DNA of 64,000 nucleotides from NCBI RefSeq assembly GCF_032452875.1, contig NC_083868.1, positions 37,056,537 to 37,120,536 on the forward strand. Reading direction: 5' to 3'. Below the pieces are notes generated by a model, which saw nothing but the letters and a program-made list of their open reading frames with translations, did no database searches and had not been told where the DNA came from. The position numbers were made by a program, and so were the translations under genes. This document shows, piece by piece, positions 34,689 to 46,390 of the stretch. Origin of the DNA: Bos javanicus (lineage: Eukaryota; Chordata; Mammalia; Artiodactyla; Bovidae). Numbering within the stretch: position 1 is the first letter of the stretch; every line of letters starts with the position of its first letter.

Positions 34689-35020
34689 TCTCTGCAAACA
34701 ATTCAACATTACAGTAATCCAAGTCTATGCCCCAATCACTAATGCTGAAGAAGTTGAAATTGAATGATTCTATGAAGACCTACAAGATCTTCTAGATCTA
34801 ACACCAGAAAAAGAAGTCTTTTCATCATAGGGGATTGGAAAGCAAAAATAGAAAGTCAAGAGATAACTGGACTATCAGGCAAGTTTGGCCATGAGTATAA
34901 AATGAAGCAGGGCAAAGGCTAACAGAGTTAAAAAAGTGGACACAATGGCAACATTTACATTCCTGGATTCCAAAAGCACTGCAGCCAATGACTGCAGCCA
35001 TGAAATTAAAAGACACTTGC

Positions 35021-35066
35021 AAGGAAAGCTATGTCAGCATAGCTTTCCTTTGTAAGGAAAGCTATG
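35021..35066. repeat. Perfect 13-bp hairpin plus direct copy
   Basis: AAGGAAAGCTATG (35021-35033), loop TCAG, then the exact complement CATAGCTTTCCTT (35038-35050). AAGGAAAGCTATG follows again at 35054-35066. In other BovB copies this block occurs once (GGAAGGAAAGYTATGACC type). Confidence 0.9.
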
Positions 35067-35665
35067 CCAAACCTAGAAAGGGTATTAAAAAGCAGTGACA
35101 TCTACTTCTGCTTTATTGATTATGCCAAAGCCTTTGACTGTGTGGATCACACAAACGGTTAAAAATTCTTAAAGAGATGGGAATACCAGATCACCTGACC
35201 TGCCTCTTGAGAAATCTGTATGCAAGTTAAGAAGCAACAGTTAGAACTGGACGTGGAACAACAGACAGGTTCCAGTTTGGGAAAGGAGTAGGTGAAGGCT
35301 ACATATTTTCATCCTGCTTATTTAACTTATATGCAGAGTACATCATGTGAAATACTGGGCTGGATGAAACACAAGCTGGAACCAAGATTGCTGGGAGAAA
35401 TATCAATGACCTCAGATATGCAAATAACACCATCCTTATGGCAGAAAGCAGAAAAGAACTAGAGTGCCTCTTGATGAAAGTGAAAGAGGAGAGTGAAAAT
35501 CTGCCGTAACACTCAACATGCAAAAAACAAAGATCATGGCATTCTGGTTTCCCCATGGGAAATAGATGGGGAAACAATGGAAAGAGTGACAGACTTTATT
35601 TTTGGAGCTCCAAAATCATTGCAGATGGTGACTGCAGCCATGAAATTAAAAGCAAATATCAGAGA

Positions 35666-36740
35666 ACTTATTTTCTAAAATCTTATGAAAAAGAGTTACT
35701 GATAGATTATAATGGTTAATGGCTTGAGAAGGGTTTAAAACTGAAGACTGTTTTCACAGATGGGCATTGTTAAATCTATTACTCTTAGTGAGAGGGAATA
35801 AGGATGGACAATAAACTTCCTGAAAAATGAATGAATTTAGGATGAGGCATTGATTGGACCATAAGAGCAATGTTTCCCCATTCATTTACTAAACAATGTT
35901 GCTACTTCAGGTCTGAAAGAAAACTTAAATAATTTGGGCACCCAAGTATTAAAGAAGAAAAAATATTCTTTAAATCTAGTGCTGCTCAGAAAGAAGACTA
36001 TGTCTTGATAGTCAGAACTGTGTCTTTACTGAGCACCTTGATTTGTCAGATATGTGACTTTAGATCTTAGTTATTATAATTGCTTATATCAAAACAAGAA
36101 AACTACATGAGCAAATACAATATGTCACTTATGACTTTAAAAAAGCAGAATTAATTAATTTTACATTGTTTGTGCTCAGTTGATCATTGCTTCATTGCAA
36201 AAAACTGAGGTAAAGAAGTAAGTTGCAACAGAAACACTATTTAGTGTTTGACAAAAGCATCATATCAAATCTAATTCTGATTTTATAGGAAATATTCCAG
36301 TTTCAAATATTTTTTATTCTACTGATAACATCTATTTCAGGAAGCTATTAAAACAAAATTGAATACATTTGAGGACCTGGATAAAGAAGTTCATTTTTAA
36401 CAGGATGTAGCATTATAGGCATTCATTGCATTTAGGCTGCTGATGAACAGTGACTCTCATGCTACAAACATCAATGGTTTTAAAGAGGAAAAAGGAAACC
36501 GTATCCGTGTCCCATACAAGGTAGGCTACTTTAGGAGGCTCAACACTTAAGGGGCTATCAGGCTTACAAGCATGTAGTATACCTAGTTTTCTACTTTGGT
36601 TAATTGAATTAAATTATTTTCCTCGGTGTGACTTCTGGGGTACAGCTAGGGAGCTGCATATTGTAAAAGTGAAATTCAAGTGTGCTTCCTTAGCCAGATA
36701 GCTTGGTTAGTTAAATATCTCATTAAAATAAAAGAATCAA
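35666..36740. other. Unique AT-rich DNA, no gene recognised
   Basis: No open frame or repeat recognised. Confidence 0.5.
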
Positions 36741-36758
36741 AAAGAAACAGGTGAGTTA

Positions 36759-37468
36759 GAACTGATTCAAATGTATTCTTTTTAATGGCTGAGTAATACT
36801 CCATTGTGTATATGTACCACAGCTTTCTTATCCATTCATCTGCTGATGGACATCTAAGTTGTTTCCATGTCCTGGCTATTATAAACAGTGCTGCGATGAA
36901 CATTGGGGTACACGTGTCTCTTTCCCTTCTGGTTTCCTCAGTGTGTATGCCCAGCAGTGGGATTGCTGGATCATAAGGCAGTTCTATTTCCAGTTTTTTA
37001 AGGAATCTCCACACTGTTCTCCATAGTGGCTGTACTAGTTTGAATCAGTTCTAATGAGGTGGATGAAACTGGAGCCTATTATACAGAGTGAAGTAAGCCA
37101 GAAGGAAAAACACCAATACAGTATACTAACGCATATATATGGAATTTAGAAAGATGGTAACGATAACCCTGTATACGAGACAGCAAAAGAGACACTGATG
37201 TATAGAACAGGCTTATGGACTCTGTGGGAGAGGGAGAGGGTGGGAAGATTTGGGAGAATGGCATTGAAACATGTGAAATATCATGTATGAAATGAGATGC
37301 CAGTCCAGGTTCAATGCATGATGCTGGATGCTTGGGGCTGGTGCACTGGGACGACCCAGAGGGATGGTATGGGGAGGGAGGAGGGAGGAGGGTTCAGGAT
37401 GGGGAACACATGTATAATTTTTTTTAAATTAAAATTGAATAAAAAAAATAATAAAAAAGAAAAAAAAA
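36759..37468 (+). mobile_element. L1-BT with 5' inversion (twin-primed insertion)
   Basis: 36759-37042 is the end of L1 ORF2 on the minus strand. From about 37039 the element continues on the plus strand through the last ORF2 codons and the 3' UTR to a poly(A)-rich tail. The two parts overlap by about 13 bp of element sequence (TTTGAATCAGTTC) and share TTTG at the joint (37039-37042). An 18-bp target-site duplication AAAGAAACAGGTGAGTTA flanks the whole at 36741-36758 and 37469-37486, the leading A's being ambiguous with the tail. Confidence 0.96.
36771..37014 (-). pseudogene. L1 ORF2 C-terminal fragment in the inverted segment
   Basis: The minus frame reads MWRFLKKLEIELPYDPAIPL at its start and ends YSAIKKNTFESV. 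This is the conserved stretch near the C-terminus of mammalian L1 ORF2 (the region of the Cys-rich end), which helps bind L1 RNA. It is about 80 residues of a protein that is normally over 1,200 residues, and beyond the element the frame runs into flanking DNA. It is non-functional. It looks little mutated, which fits the intact flanking duplication. Confidence 0.93.
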
Positions 37469-37525
37469 AAAGAAACAGGTGAGTTAAACAAAAAAACAAA
37501 AACAACAAAATATTAACATAGCAGA

Positions 37526-37770
37526 TGTGCCAGGACCTGAGCTAAGAACTTTAGAAATATTAACTCATATAATATTCTTTACAGTTTTAGAAGATGGGTG
37601 CCTTTATTATCGCCATCTGAAAACACACTATCTGTAGTACAATGGGACTGAGTACCCTGCCTAAGAGCCCCGGATGACTTCCCGGAAGAACCAGAGTTTG
37701 AACCCACTGAAGCCTGTACTGAACCCAATACAGAACTCAGGGTTCTGATCACTATGCTTTGAAAAGCAAG
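37526..37770 (-). mobile_element. MIR SINE
   Basis: GTGCCAGGACCTGAGCTAAG, AATATTAACTCATATAATATTC, GCCTTTATTATCGCCATCTG and CAGAGTTTGAACCCACTGAAG follow the minus-strand MIR order over nearly its full length. It is the best MIR in the window. Confidence 0.78.
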
Positions 37771-38207
37771 TTTTGTTCTCTTAAATAAAAAGAGTGAGTA
37801 TTATTTGCCCATTTCTATCCCAACTCCAATCCCAAGTAGAAATTACTGAAAAGAATATGGTTATAGTCTTACTTAAAAAAGGATTCATATGAAATTACAA
37901 AGAAAATGTCCTTTCTCTAAATGCTTTTCTACTTGAAGCTAAGAAACTTATAAAGTGTTCTTTCTCATCACTTGAAAGTATATGGTGAAATAATTTCTAT
38001 AAGTATACTTTGATCAAATATTAGTGTTCTGGATGCAGACGGTAAAGGTTTCCTCTACATTCAATTGAAAAAAAGGTAGAGTTTAGAAAAAAAAAAATCA
38101 ACTCTCTTAGAAATACATTAAAATTTTTTCATTATAGCTATAATTAAAGTTTTATAAATTCTTTTCTACCAGATATAACGTTGCTGTGGAATAATATAGT
38201 CTTAGTT
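37771..38207. other. Unique AT-rich DNA
   Basis: A-runs near 38068-38100. No gene recognised. Confidence 0.5.
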
Positions 38208-38218
38208 AAACAACATGG

Positions 38219-38448
38219 GGCTTCCCTGGTGGCTCAGTGGTAAAGACTCCGCCTGCAATGCAGGAGGCACAGGAGCTGCAGGTTTGATCCCTGGGTAGGG
38301 AAGATCTCCTGGAGAAGGGTGTGGCAACCTACTCCAATATTCTTGCCTGGAGAATCCTACAGAGAGAGGAGCCTGGAAGGCTGCAGTCCATAGGGTTGCA
38401 CAGAGTCAGACACCACTGAAAAAACTTAGCCCAGCACACAGCTCAGTC
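38219..38448 (+). mobile_element. Bov-tA SINE
   Basis: Sense copy with a good tRNA-like head (GGCTTCCCTGGTGGCTCAGT) carrying an 11-bp insertion (GGCACAGGAGC) before the B-box GGTTTGATCCCTGG. The flanking words AAACAACAT (38208-38216) and AAACAATAT (38449-38457) are a probable target-site duplication with one mismatch. Confidence 0.94.
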
Positions 38449-38457
38449 AAACAATAT

Positions 38458-40009
38458 ATGCATTTAGTTGAAGATCTTATAATGCTCCTATTTTATTCAT
38501 GTAGTCATTTAATACATGGTTTTAGATGTCCTAATTGTTTAAGACAGTCCAATTCATTGTTTTGTTTCTTAGTTCTTTTTTATAAAGTTCTTATCTTAGA
38601 TAAAAGGTGATCTAAAATTGCAGTCAGTGCTGGACCTCGTGCCCAGTATATCTTACCTGCTGCTGCTGACAGTTGATCACTGACGGTCTCCAATAGGACC
38701 TTTCTCTTATCTTGCCCTACAAAGTTTTCATTCTTCCAACTTCAATGCCTCCAATTATCTGTTAAATACAATTCTGTTTATGAGTATAGTCTTTATATTT
38801 AAAAAATACTTTTCCTTATTATCACTTAATTGAAACAGTCACTGATTTCAAGGCAAAGCAGTGTCCATTTTAATAACATTTTAAATTATTTTCCTCATTT
38901 TTCTTCCTCATTTTTAATTTATAAATTTATAAAATTTTACATTTAGCTACATGTGTCAGTCTATATTCACAGTCTTCATTACTATTGGATTTATTGCTAT
39001 CTCAGTCTCTTTTGTACATTCTTGCCATAAATGTTTATTTTTTTAATTGACCAGTTACTTTTCTTCTTTTCCATTCATTCTCCTTGTGAACTTCAGTGAT
39101 AATATACCATCTCACCTCTGTTCTCCTTCTCTCAAATACATACACTGACAAAATCGGGAAAAAAAAAGAACTTTACCCAAGTTAGTCCATCAAGAGTTGT
39201 TGTAAAGTAGCGATAAATAATCCCAGGGATATTTCTTTTTACCCACTTCTTTCTACCCTCAACTAGAAAAATGCAGAGCTCTCTAGTATGCTGAAGTGTA
39301 GACAACAAACAGACTCTCCCCCCACCCCCACTTCCAGCAGTGTCTAGGATGGGAAAGTTTAGGAACCTTCTAGAAGTTGAGTCCCAATGATCATCTGATA
39401 GTGATTCTCTCTCTCTTGCTCTCTGTCCCCGTCTTTCAATTCACATGCTCTCCCACGACCACAGAGAAAATGAGAGCTCTATAAGTCTATCTCTGAACCA
39501 GTCCCTGAAGTCTTTTGATACAGTTCTCCCAGTGACATGGGTGTTGCCTGAAACATATGACTTGAGGCTGACAATATAAATTCCCAAGTATCTAAAATAC
39601 TTTTTAGTGTAATGTTTGGCAAGGATATGCCTCAATAAGTCATTCAGCAGTGAATGATTTTGCAGATCTCTAGGCTTCTTCTTGCATCTTGGTATAACCT
39701 GTCAATATTCTGATTTTCCTAAGAGCTTGCCTGAAGCAACTAGTATATTCCCGGACTTAAGTAGCAATTTGCAGAGGATGTTTAACTTTTAACGCAATTC
39801 CGGAGTTTAACTGTCATTTACAAGATTAGTTAGAGTGACATTTCTGAACAATGAGCTCTCAGGGTCATTAAAATTTAATTTTCTTTAGGGATAGAACACA
39901 GGAGATTATGTTCTGTTTATTAGCTATGACCCTTTACACTTAGACGATTTTTCGTTTAATTTGTCTCAGGGACTACATACTTAACGTGGCCTTGATAATT
40001 ATGTACTTG
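38458..40009. other. Unique AT-rich DNA, no gene recognised
   Basis: Contains an A-run near 39160 and a C-rich patch (CTCCCCCCACCCCCAC near 39317). A 64-codon minus frame at 39441-39635 has no recognisable domain. Confidence 0.5.
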
Positions 40010-40281
40010 GAGAAGGCAATGGCACCCCACTCCAGTACTCTTGCCTGGAAAATCCCATGGATGGAGGAGCCTGGTAGGCTGCAGACCATGGGGTCGCGAA
40101 GGGTTGGACACGACTGAGCGACTTCACTTTCATTTTTCCCTTTCATGCATTGGAGAAGGAAATGGCAACCCACTCCAGTGTTCTTGCCTGGAGAATCTCA
40201 GGGACAGTGGAGCCTGGTGGGCCACCATCTATAGGGTCACACAGAGTCGGACACGACTGAAGCGACTTAGCAGCAGCAGCA
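40010..40281 (+). mobile_element. Bov-A2 SINE (dimer)
   Basis: Two Bov-A monomers (starting GGAGAAGGCAATGGCACCCC and GGAGAAGGAAATGGCAACCC) joined by TTCATTTTTCCCTTTCATG. It ends in four CAG-type units. It is close in sequence to the copy at 25339. No target-site duplication found by eye. Confidence 0.96.
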
Positions 40282-41158
40282 GTATTCTTATAGATGCTAC
40301 TTGAAATGCCTGAATTAGAGTATCTTACTTCCTTCACTGCTACAGATAGTAGCATCCTGGACAGGAAACGGAGGAGAAGAAAAAACAAGAGAGAATAGAC
40401 AATATTATTTTCAGAGAGAGAGAGAATTGTACAAAAACAATAAAGATACATGAATTATAAAAACATAAAATGATATTTATAATTTTACTTAAGATTTTAT
40501 ATTGAATTTAATTTTAATTCTTATCTCAGGAACACAGAGTATAATAATTTAAAGCTTTAGAAAAACAGTATTTCTATTGTAAAAATGTAGAGTCTAGAAC
40601 CATGATGTTCAGTGCAGTAGATATTAGCCACAAATGGCTATCTAAATTTGAACATTAATAAAATTAATACCATCAAATCTTCAGTTGCAATACCTACTTT
40701 CTGTGTGTAATAGTATGTAGTAGTCAAGTTTTATAGCCAAATGCTTAGGAGTCAAAGCTATCATATTGAACAGCAAAGGAAAGGACATTTCTCTCATCTA
40801 CTGATTGGATAGTACTGGCCTGGAATGTGGGCATAATACCTCCAGTAAAACTGATTATTTTTATTGCATGTGTTGGTGATTTCTCCTTAAACAGTTTGTT
40901 GTTAACCACTGGGTCTACTGTTAGTGGGCCTGAAAGTGACATCTAGCCTTGTCTATTGAGTTGGTCTTAGGCAGATGTTGCAAAATTGATCTTCAGAGCA
41001 AGCATAATGGAATGACCAAGCCTTCTGAAAATTCCTGATTATAATCCATGCAAATCCCTGATTATGAGGGCAAGATTGAAAAGGAAAGTATCTTACATTT
41101 GAGCTGGGGACCAATTTTGAAGACTAGGGCACATGGATGAAAAGGTGGAAGAAGACAT
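40282..41158. other. Unique AT-rich DNA
   Basis: A short (GA)n run lies at about 40414-40428. No gene recognised. Confidence 0.5.
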
Positions 41159-41164
41159 ATTAGA

Positions 41165-41418
41165 ATTCAGTTCAGTTCAGTTCAGTTCAGTTGCTCAGTT
41201 CTGTCTGACTCTTTGCAACCCCATGGACTGCAGCACGCCAGGCTTCCCTGCCCATCACCAACTCCTGTAGCTTACTCAAATTCATGTCCATCAAGTCGGT
41301 GATCCATCCAGCCACCTCATCCTCTGTCATCCCTTTCTCCTCCTGCCCTCAATCTTTCCTAGCATCAGGGTCTTTTCCAATGAGTCAGTTCTTTGTATCA
41401 GGTAGCCAAAGTATTGGA
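41165..41418 (-). mobile_element. BovB LINE, extreme 3' end only
   Basis: About 250 bp, starting with a five-unit CAGTT tail. It is truncated within the last coding block. The short word ATTAGA at 41159-41164 and 41419-41424 may be the target-site duplication. Confidence 0.93.
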
Positions 41419-41490
41419 ATTAGATACCCCCAATTTACATGCATTAGGAGACTAGAGTCTGGAAGTTTAAATTTGTAGAGTTAAACCCAA

Positions 41491-41536
41491 AAGAATTGTG
41501 CTTAGCAATTGTGCTAAGCACCCAAGCACAATTCTT
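41491..41536. repeat. Nested hairpins, 13-bp outer stem
   Basis: AAGAATTGTGCTT (41491-41503) is exactly complementary to AAGCACAATTCTT (41524-41536). Between them, GCTTAGCA ATTG TGCTAAGC (41500-41519) forms a second perfect 8-bp stem that overlaps the first. The word AATTGTGCT also appears twice as a direct repeat. The site lies in unique DNA just after a BovB. Confidence 0.88.
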
Positions 41537-42198
41537 CAATTTGATACAAATGGATTTTCACATAAGCAGAATAACAACCACCTAATTTCTTTAATTGCAT
41601 TTTATAAAATAGGTACTAGGAGAAGCAGTTAGCATGTGTTGTATTACTGGTCACAACCACTAGTAACTAACTTATTATGCCTTTTTCTGTCAGAGAAGGA
41701 GCTTTAAAATTGGTGAGATAAATTAACTTTCTCAAAATCTTACTCTTAATAAATACCAAAAGTAATGATTTAAACTCAAATTCATTGGGCTCTCAAATCC
41801 TTGATTTTGACATACACATGTCAAAATAATATGTTTTCCAGGGTAAAAAGAAATTTCTTCATGCCCTGAAATACTTTACATGTAAGCCATTCACATGACT
41901 TAAGACCCATAAACTATCCAATTCTGAATCCTATCATTGGTTCAATTCAATTTTTCCCAGGGCATAAGTACTATCTATGCCCATCCTTGATAAAAGTGTC
42001 CTTTGAAAATTTGTGCCGATTAGTACATGTAAAGTAAAAATGATGCTTTTTGGACCCTACACTTCATTTGTATTTTCAAACTTTTGGAAGCTTCACCTTC
42101 AAAGTTCAGAGACTCTTACTATTGAATGATTTTGCAATATGGAGAACAAGAAAGTTAGAATTTCATACTGCAGGAAAATTTGGATATGAGGCTTTCTT
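41537..42198. other. Unique DNA, no gene recognised
   Basis: No repeat family or open frame recognised. Confidence 0.5.
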
Positions 42199-42209
42199 CT
42201 TAAAACAAA

Positions 42210-42399
42210 GGGTTTCTCAGGCGGCTCACCTGCCACCTGCAATGCAGGAGACCTGGGTTCAACCCCTGGATTAGGAACATCCCCCGGAGAAGGGAATGGC
42301 TATTCACTCCAATATTCTGGCCTGGAGAATGCCATGGACTGTATAGTCTATGGGGTCACAAAGAGTTGGACACAACTGAGTGACTTTCACTTTCACTTT
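42210..42399 (+). mobile_element. Bov-tA SINE
   Basis: Sense copy, slightly shortened in the head (TCTCAGGCGGCTCACCTGCCACCTG). It ends GAGTGACTTTCACTTTCACTT. An exact 11-bp target-site duplication CTTAAAACAAA lies at 42199-42209 and 42400-42410. Confidence 0.95.
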
Positions 42400-42410
42400 C
42401 TTAAAACAAA

Positions 42411-42934
42411 AGCTGAGATAATAACGTAATTATTAGTTGATTTTCTGGTCTAAAGGGAACTTCTAGTCTTTTGGGAAAGCTATATCCTCACAGAATGGGA
42501 ACTTCTGACAGAATATATTTTATGTAATTTCAACAGATGCTTTTCTTAATTTTAAAATGAATTGAATTTTTGGTAACTAAATTTTTCCTGCAAAATGAAA
42601 AATACATTTTAAGATGAATAAAATACTTCTTTAAAAACAATATTGGAACATTCATGTTTCTTTCTATCTTATTGTTATTCTTTTGGAATAAGCTTCTCAG
42701 ATGAAACAAGAATATAAAAATGTGAAAAAATGTAAAAATCTAAACATTCAGTGTTCAAGTGACTTTAAGAAAGTCACTGGGGAGAGCAATAGTAGGTATC
42801 TATCATTCTTTAGTGCTTTATCTTTTTAGCAGAGATTTCATGCATGGTCAAGAGATGATAAATAGGATGAGACTCCATTTTTTGATGCAGAATATAGAAA
42901 AAAAAAAAAACCATGGGAGCTTCCAGGGAGCAGG
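42411..42934. other. Unique AT-rich DNA
   Basis: An A-run lies at 42898-42910. No gene recognised. Confidence 0.5.
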
Positions 42935-43085
42935 TTTATCAGAGAAAAAAGCCCTAGAAGCCAGTAGCCCTGCTTTCTGATTTAATTTTACTGATTAGCT
43001 GTGTATGAATAACTTTCTCTGCATCTTGGAGGTTTAATTCCCTCAATTGTAAAATGAACAGCTTAGAACAGATGCTTCCTAAGGT
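42935..43085 (+). mobile_element. MIR SINE, decayed
   Basis: GATTAGCTGTGTATGAATAACTTTCTCTGC, then CCCTCAATTGTAAAATGAACAG and TAGAACAGATGCTTCCTAAGG follow the plus-strand MIR core and tail. Confidence 0.62.
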
Positions 43086-45175
43086 TCTCCAACTATTGCA
43101 ATCTGAAGAGTAAAATGAACAAGAGAAAAATGCCAGCTGGTAAAGCACATAAGACTTTCACTGTAGAATGCTACTTGCAGCATTTTCAACTTAGCAAAAC
43201 AGAATTTTATAGATATGGGAATGAAGCCTGGGAAAAGATCCATCAATGCAGACTGATTACAGATATTCAGGCTAGGCACATATAATGAACTGTACTTGTC
43301 CAGAAAAAAGAGAACTAGTTACATCACGTGGCACAGAATTCTGTCTCGAGCAGGATAATAAACTTTTCTTTCTGATATCTAAAGGGATGAGAATTTAAGT
43401 AAATAAAGCTGGAATTTAGCAAAAGCATGCCCAGAGGCAGGAGATTAAGAACGCTTTTTTCATCACTATTTAATTTAGTAAGGTACTTTTAAGTTTAAGT
43501 AACATTCTCATGCTGCTTGACAACTTAGTTGAGTCTACAGTGACATGAACCAAAACGATTCCTAAAATAACCACACTTATGCTATAGCTACATCTCATCA
43601 AGGTTTTGCCAACATACTTTGTGTGACGTGGGAAAAGACACAGCCCTCTGTGCAAATCGTGAACCTAAATACAGACCAAAAAATCCTTGACTTCAAAGTT
43701 CATGCTGTGTTCATGACTCAGCCTGCTAGTGTCACAGCTTGCTGGCACTGCAACTTTTTTTTTTTTAAATTATTACAGGTATTTATTTGGCTTTAATTTA
43801 AGCAGAAGAAAGTTGGAGTCTTTTCCAATCATAAAGCCTAACATTGAAAATAGCCTTCAGACTCAGAAGTGCTAACGTCGAGACACAACATAATTATCAT
43901 CTTTCCTACTCTTACTGTTGAGCCCAGCTGCCTCCAAAGAAAATGAAAATGATGTGATTCCACAGGGGGAAACAAAACAGAATGAATCATTTATCTTCCC
44001 CAATCCACAGGAATATCTTAATTTGTATGCAGTCTGTATTTCTCTTGTGCATGTTGTCGTGAGCCTATGTGTTTATCCTCTACACCTGGATGAGCTGACT
44101 TAGCCCAATGCCTCCACTCCTTGATCTTGAAGATCTTTCTTCTCCTCAGGAGCATCTCATTCATTTTACACAGGGAAAGTTAAATTTAGCAAAAGGAGCC
44201 TTTCAGAGCAGAGAGTTCTTGCTGATCTGGGAACCTGTCAAGGTGATTCTGTGCCAACTTGGACCTGCCTGGGGATAAAGCTTCCAATCTTGCCAAATGT
44301 GCTTATTTTGTGACAAAGATGAAAGTCACAGTTGGATTTAAAAGGATGCCATCCAGTTTATTTTATTCTTGTCTCAACTCTTTAAATCTATGTCTCCATG
44401 ACTGAAGGCTTTGTAAACAAACAGGTGTCCACACGTCCCAGTGTGAATTAAAATTTTATGGAGCTAGAGAGGGAGTTGATTTATTGCAAAAAGAAAAATT
44501 ATTGTAATACTTTTGTTCAGTATGTAGAAATAATAATTGAATTGTTCTATAATTTGTTTCATACATATATTACTGGTCATACACTGTGGTAGGTATGTTA
44601 AGGATATGAATTTGACATATGTCTCGGGAGCTAGACAAGCTCTGGTCAATGTAAGAACTGTTTATAGACCAGTAAGTTTTTTTAGTAAGTACTAAAGAGA
44701 GGCTATCTTACATATCTGTGGTTTTATGTACAATATTATACACTAAAATAGATTCTTAAATTCAGATATTCTCCGCCAGAAATGCTTTGCCATTTCTTTT
44801 TAACATACATAAAAATGTCTTTTTTTTCTTCTGTTGCTGTATAAGAAAATGATATAAATATTCCCAACTATTTACTATGAATAATATCAGATATGTAAAT
44901 TTACAGATACACGTACACAAACATTTATGCAAAAGCACATTTTTTTCTAATTAATTTCCCCAAGCACCAAAGAATCCATTATTTGAACATTACGCAGCTA
45001 AGGTACCTACCTACTTTTACTACTGCTTCAGCAGACTATATGCTCAAGTGATTTACAATAGCATAATAATTTAAGCATTGAGAGGTGCATTCATAGGGGT
45101 CACATTGTTTTTAATATTAAATATAGGCATTCGCAATGATGTAGTATTTACTGTAAAGAAAATTTTGAGAGTTTT
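43086..45175. other. Unique DNA, no gene recognised; candidate conserved block at 43.9-44.5 kb
   Basis: About 2.1 kb free of young repeats. 43860-44460 is less AT-biased and carries words such as TGTAAACA followed by CAGGTG near 44412-44427, which resemble a forkhead site and an E-box. There is no exon-like open frame bounded by splice signals that I would defend. Confidence 0.4.
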
Positions 45176-45180
45176 AATAT

Positions 45181-46390
45181 GCAATATGTGAACCGTGAAC
45201 TTCCAAATGTTCAAGCTTGTTTTAGAAAAAGCAGAGGAACCAGAGATCAATTTGCCAACATCTGTTGGATCATGGAAAAAGCAAGAGAGTTCCAGAAAAA
45301 CATCTATTTCTGCTTTATTGACTATGCCAAAGCCTTTGAATGTGTGGATCACAATTAACTGTGGAAAATTCTGAAAGAGATGTGAATACCAGACCACCTG
45401 ACCTGCCTCTTGGGAAACCTATATGCAGGTTAGGAAGCAACAGTTAGAGCCGGACATGGAACAACAGACTAGTTCCAAATATGAAAAGGAGTATGTCAAG
45501 ACTGTATATTGTCACCCTGCTTATTTTACTTATATGCAGAGTACATCATGAGAAATGCTGGGTTGGAGGAAGCACAAGCTAGAATCAAGATTGCTGGGAG
45601 AAATATCAATAACCTCAGATATGCAGATGACACCACCCTTATGGCAGAAAGTGAAGAAGAACTAAAGAGCCTCTTGATGAAATTGAAAGAGGAGAGTGAA
45701 AAAGTTGGCTTAAAGCTCAACGTTCAGAAAACTAATATCATGGCATTTGGTCCCATCACTTAATGGCAAATAGATGGGGAAACAGTGACAGACTTTTTTT
45801 GGGGGGGCTTTAAAATCACTGCAGATGGTGATTGTAGCCATGAAATTAAAAGACGCTTATTCTTTGGAAGAAAAGTTGTGACCAACTTAGCGTATTAAAA
45901 GGCAGAGAGATTATTTTGCCAACAAAGGTCCATCTAGTCAAGGCTGTGGTTTTTCCAGTAGTCATGTATAGATGTGAAAGTTGGACTATAAAGAAACCTG
46001 AGCGCCTAAGAATTGATACTTTTGAACCATGGTGTTGGAGAAGACTTTGAGAGTCCCTTGGACTGCAAGGATATCCAACCAGTCCATCCTAAAGGAGATC
46101 GATACTGGGTGTTCATTGGAAGGACTGATGTTGAAGCTGAAACTCCAATACTTTGGCCACCTGATGGGAAGGGTTGACTCATTTGAAAAGATCCTGATGC
46201 TGGGAAAGATTGAGGGCAGGAGGAGAAGGGGATGACAGAGGATGAGATGGTTTGATGGCATCACCAACTCGATGGACATGGGTTTGGGTAGACGCTGGGA
46301 GTTGTTGATGGACAGGGAGGCCTGGCATGCTGCAGTTCATGGGGTTACAAAGAGTCAGATATGACTGAATGACTGAACAGAACTGAACTG
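45181..46390 (+). mobile_element. BovB LINE, sense, 5'-truncated at the RT start
   Basis: Starts at CAATATGTGAACCGTGAACTTCC, before the FRKGRG-type block, and ends with a GAACTGAACTGAA tail. Motif A (CFIDYAKAFECVDH, with the block's second acidic residue changed from Asp to Glu) and YADD are readable. The frame 45509-45763 contains YADDTTLMAESEEELKSLL. Stops follow motif A (AATTAACTG) and the PIT block, and part of the CESW region is changed to RCES. AATATG at 45176-45181 and 46391-46396 may be the target-site duplication. Confidence 0.95.

Larger units (their letters stand above)
34390..35665 (+). mobile_element. BovB LINE with segments out of order
   Basis: 34390-34934 is the 5' endonuclease region. 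It jumps at about 34935 to a C-terminal piece (34936-35101; GACTGCAGCCATGAAATTAAAAG at 34990). It then jumps back at about 35102 to reverse transcriptase motif A (YFCFIDYAKAFDCVDH-like) and runs forward again to the same C-terminal word at 35636-35660, where it stops without a BovB 3' tail. The word GCAGCCATGAAATTAAAAG therefore occurs twice, about 640 bp apart. This is a partial tandem duplication with loss of the first RT copy, or a template switch between element RNAs. Confidence 0.88.
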
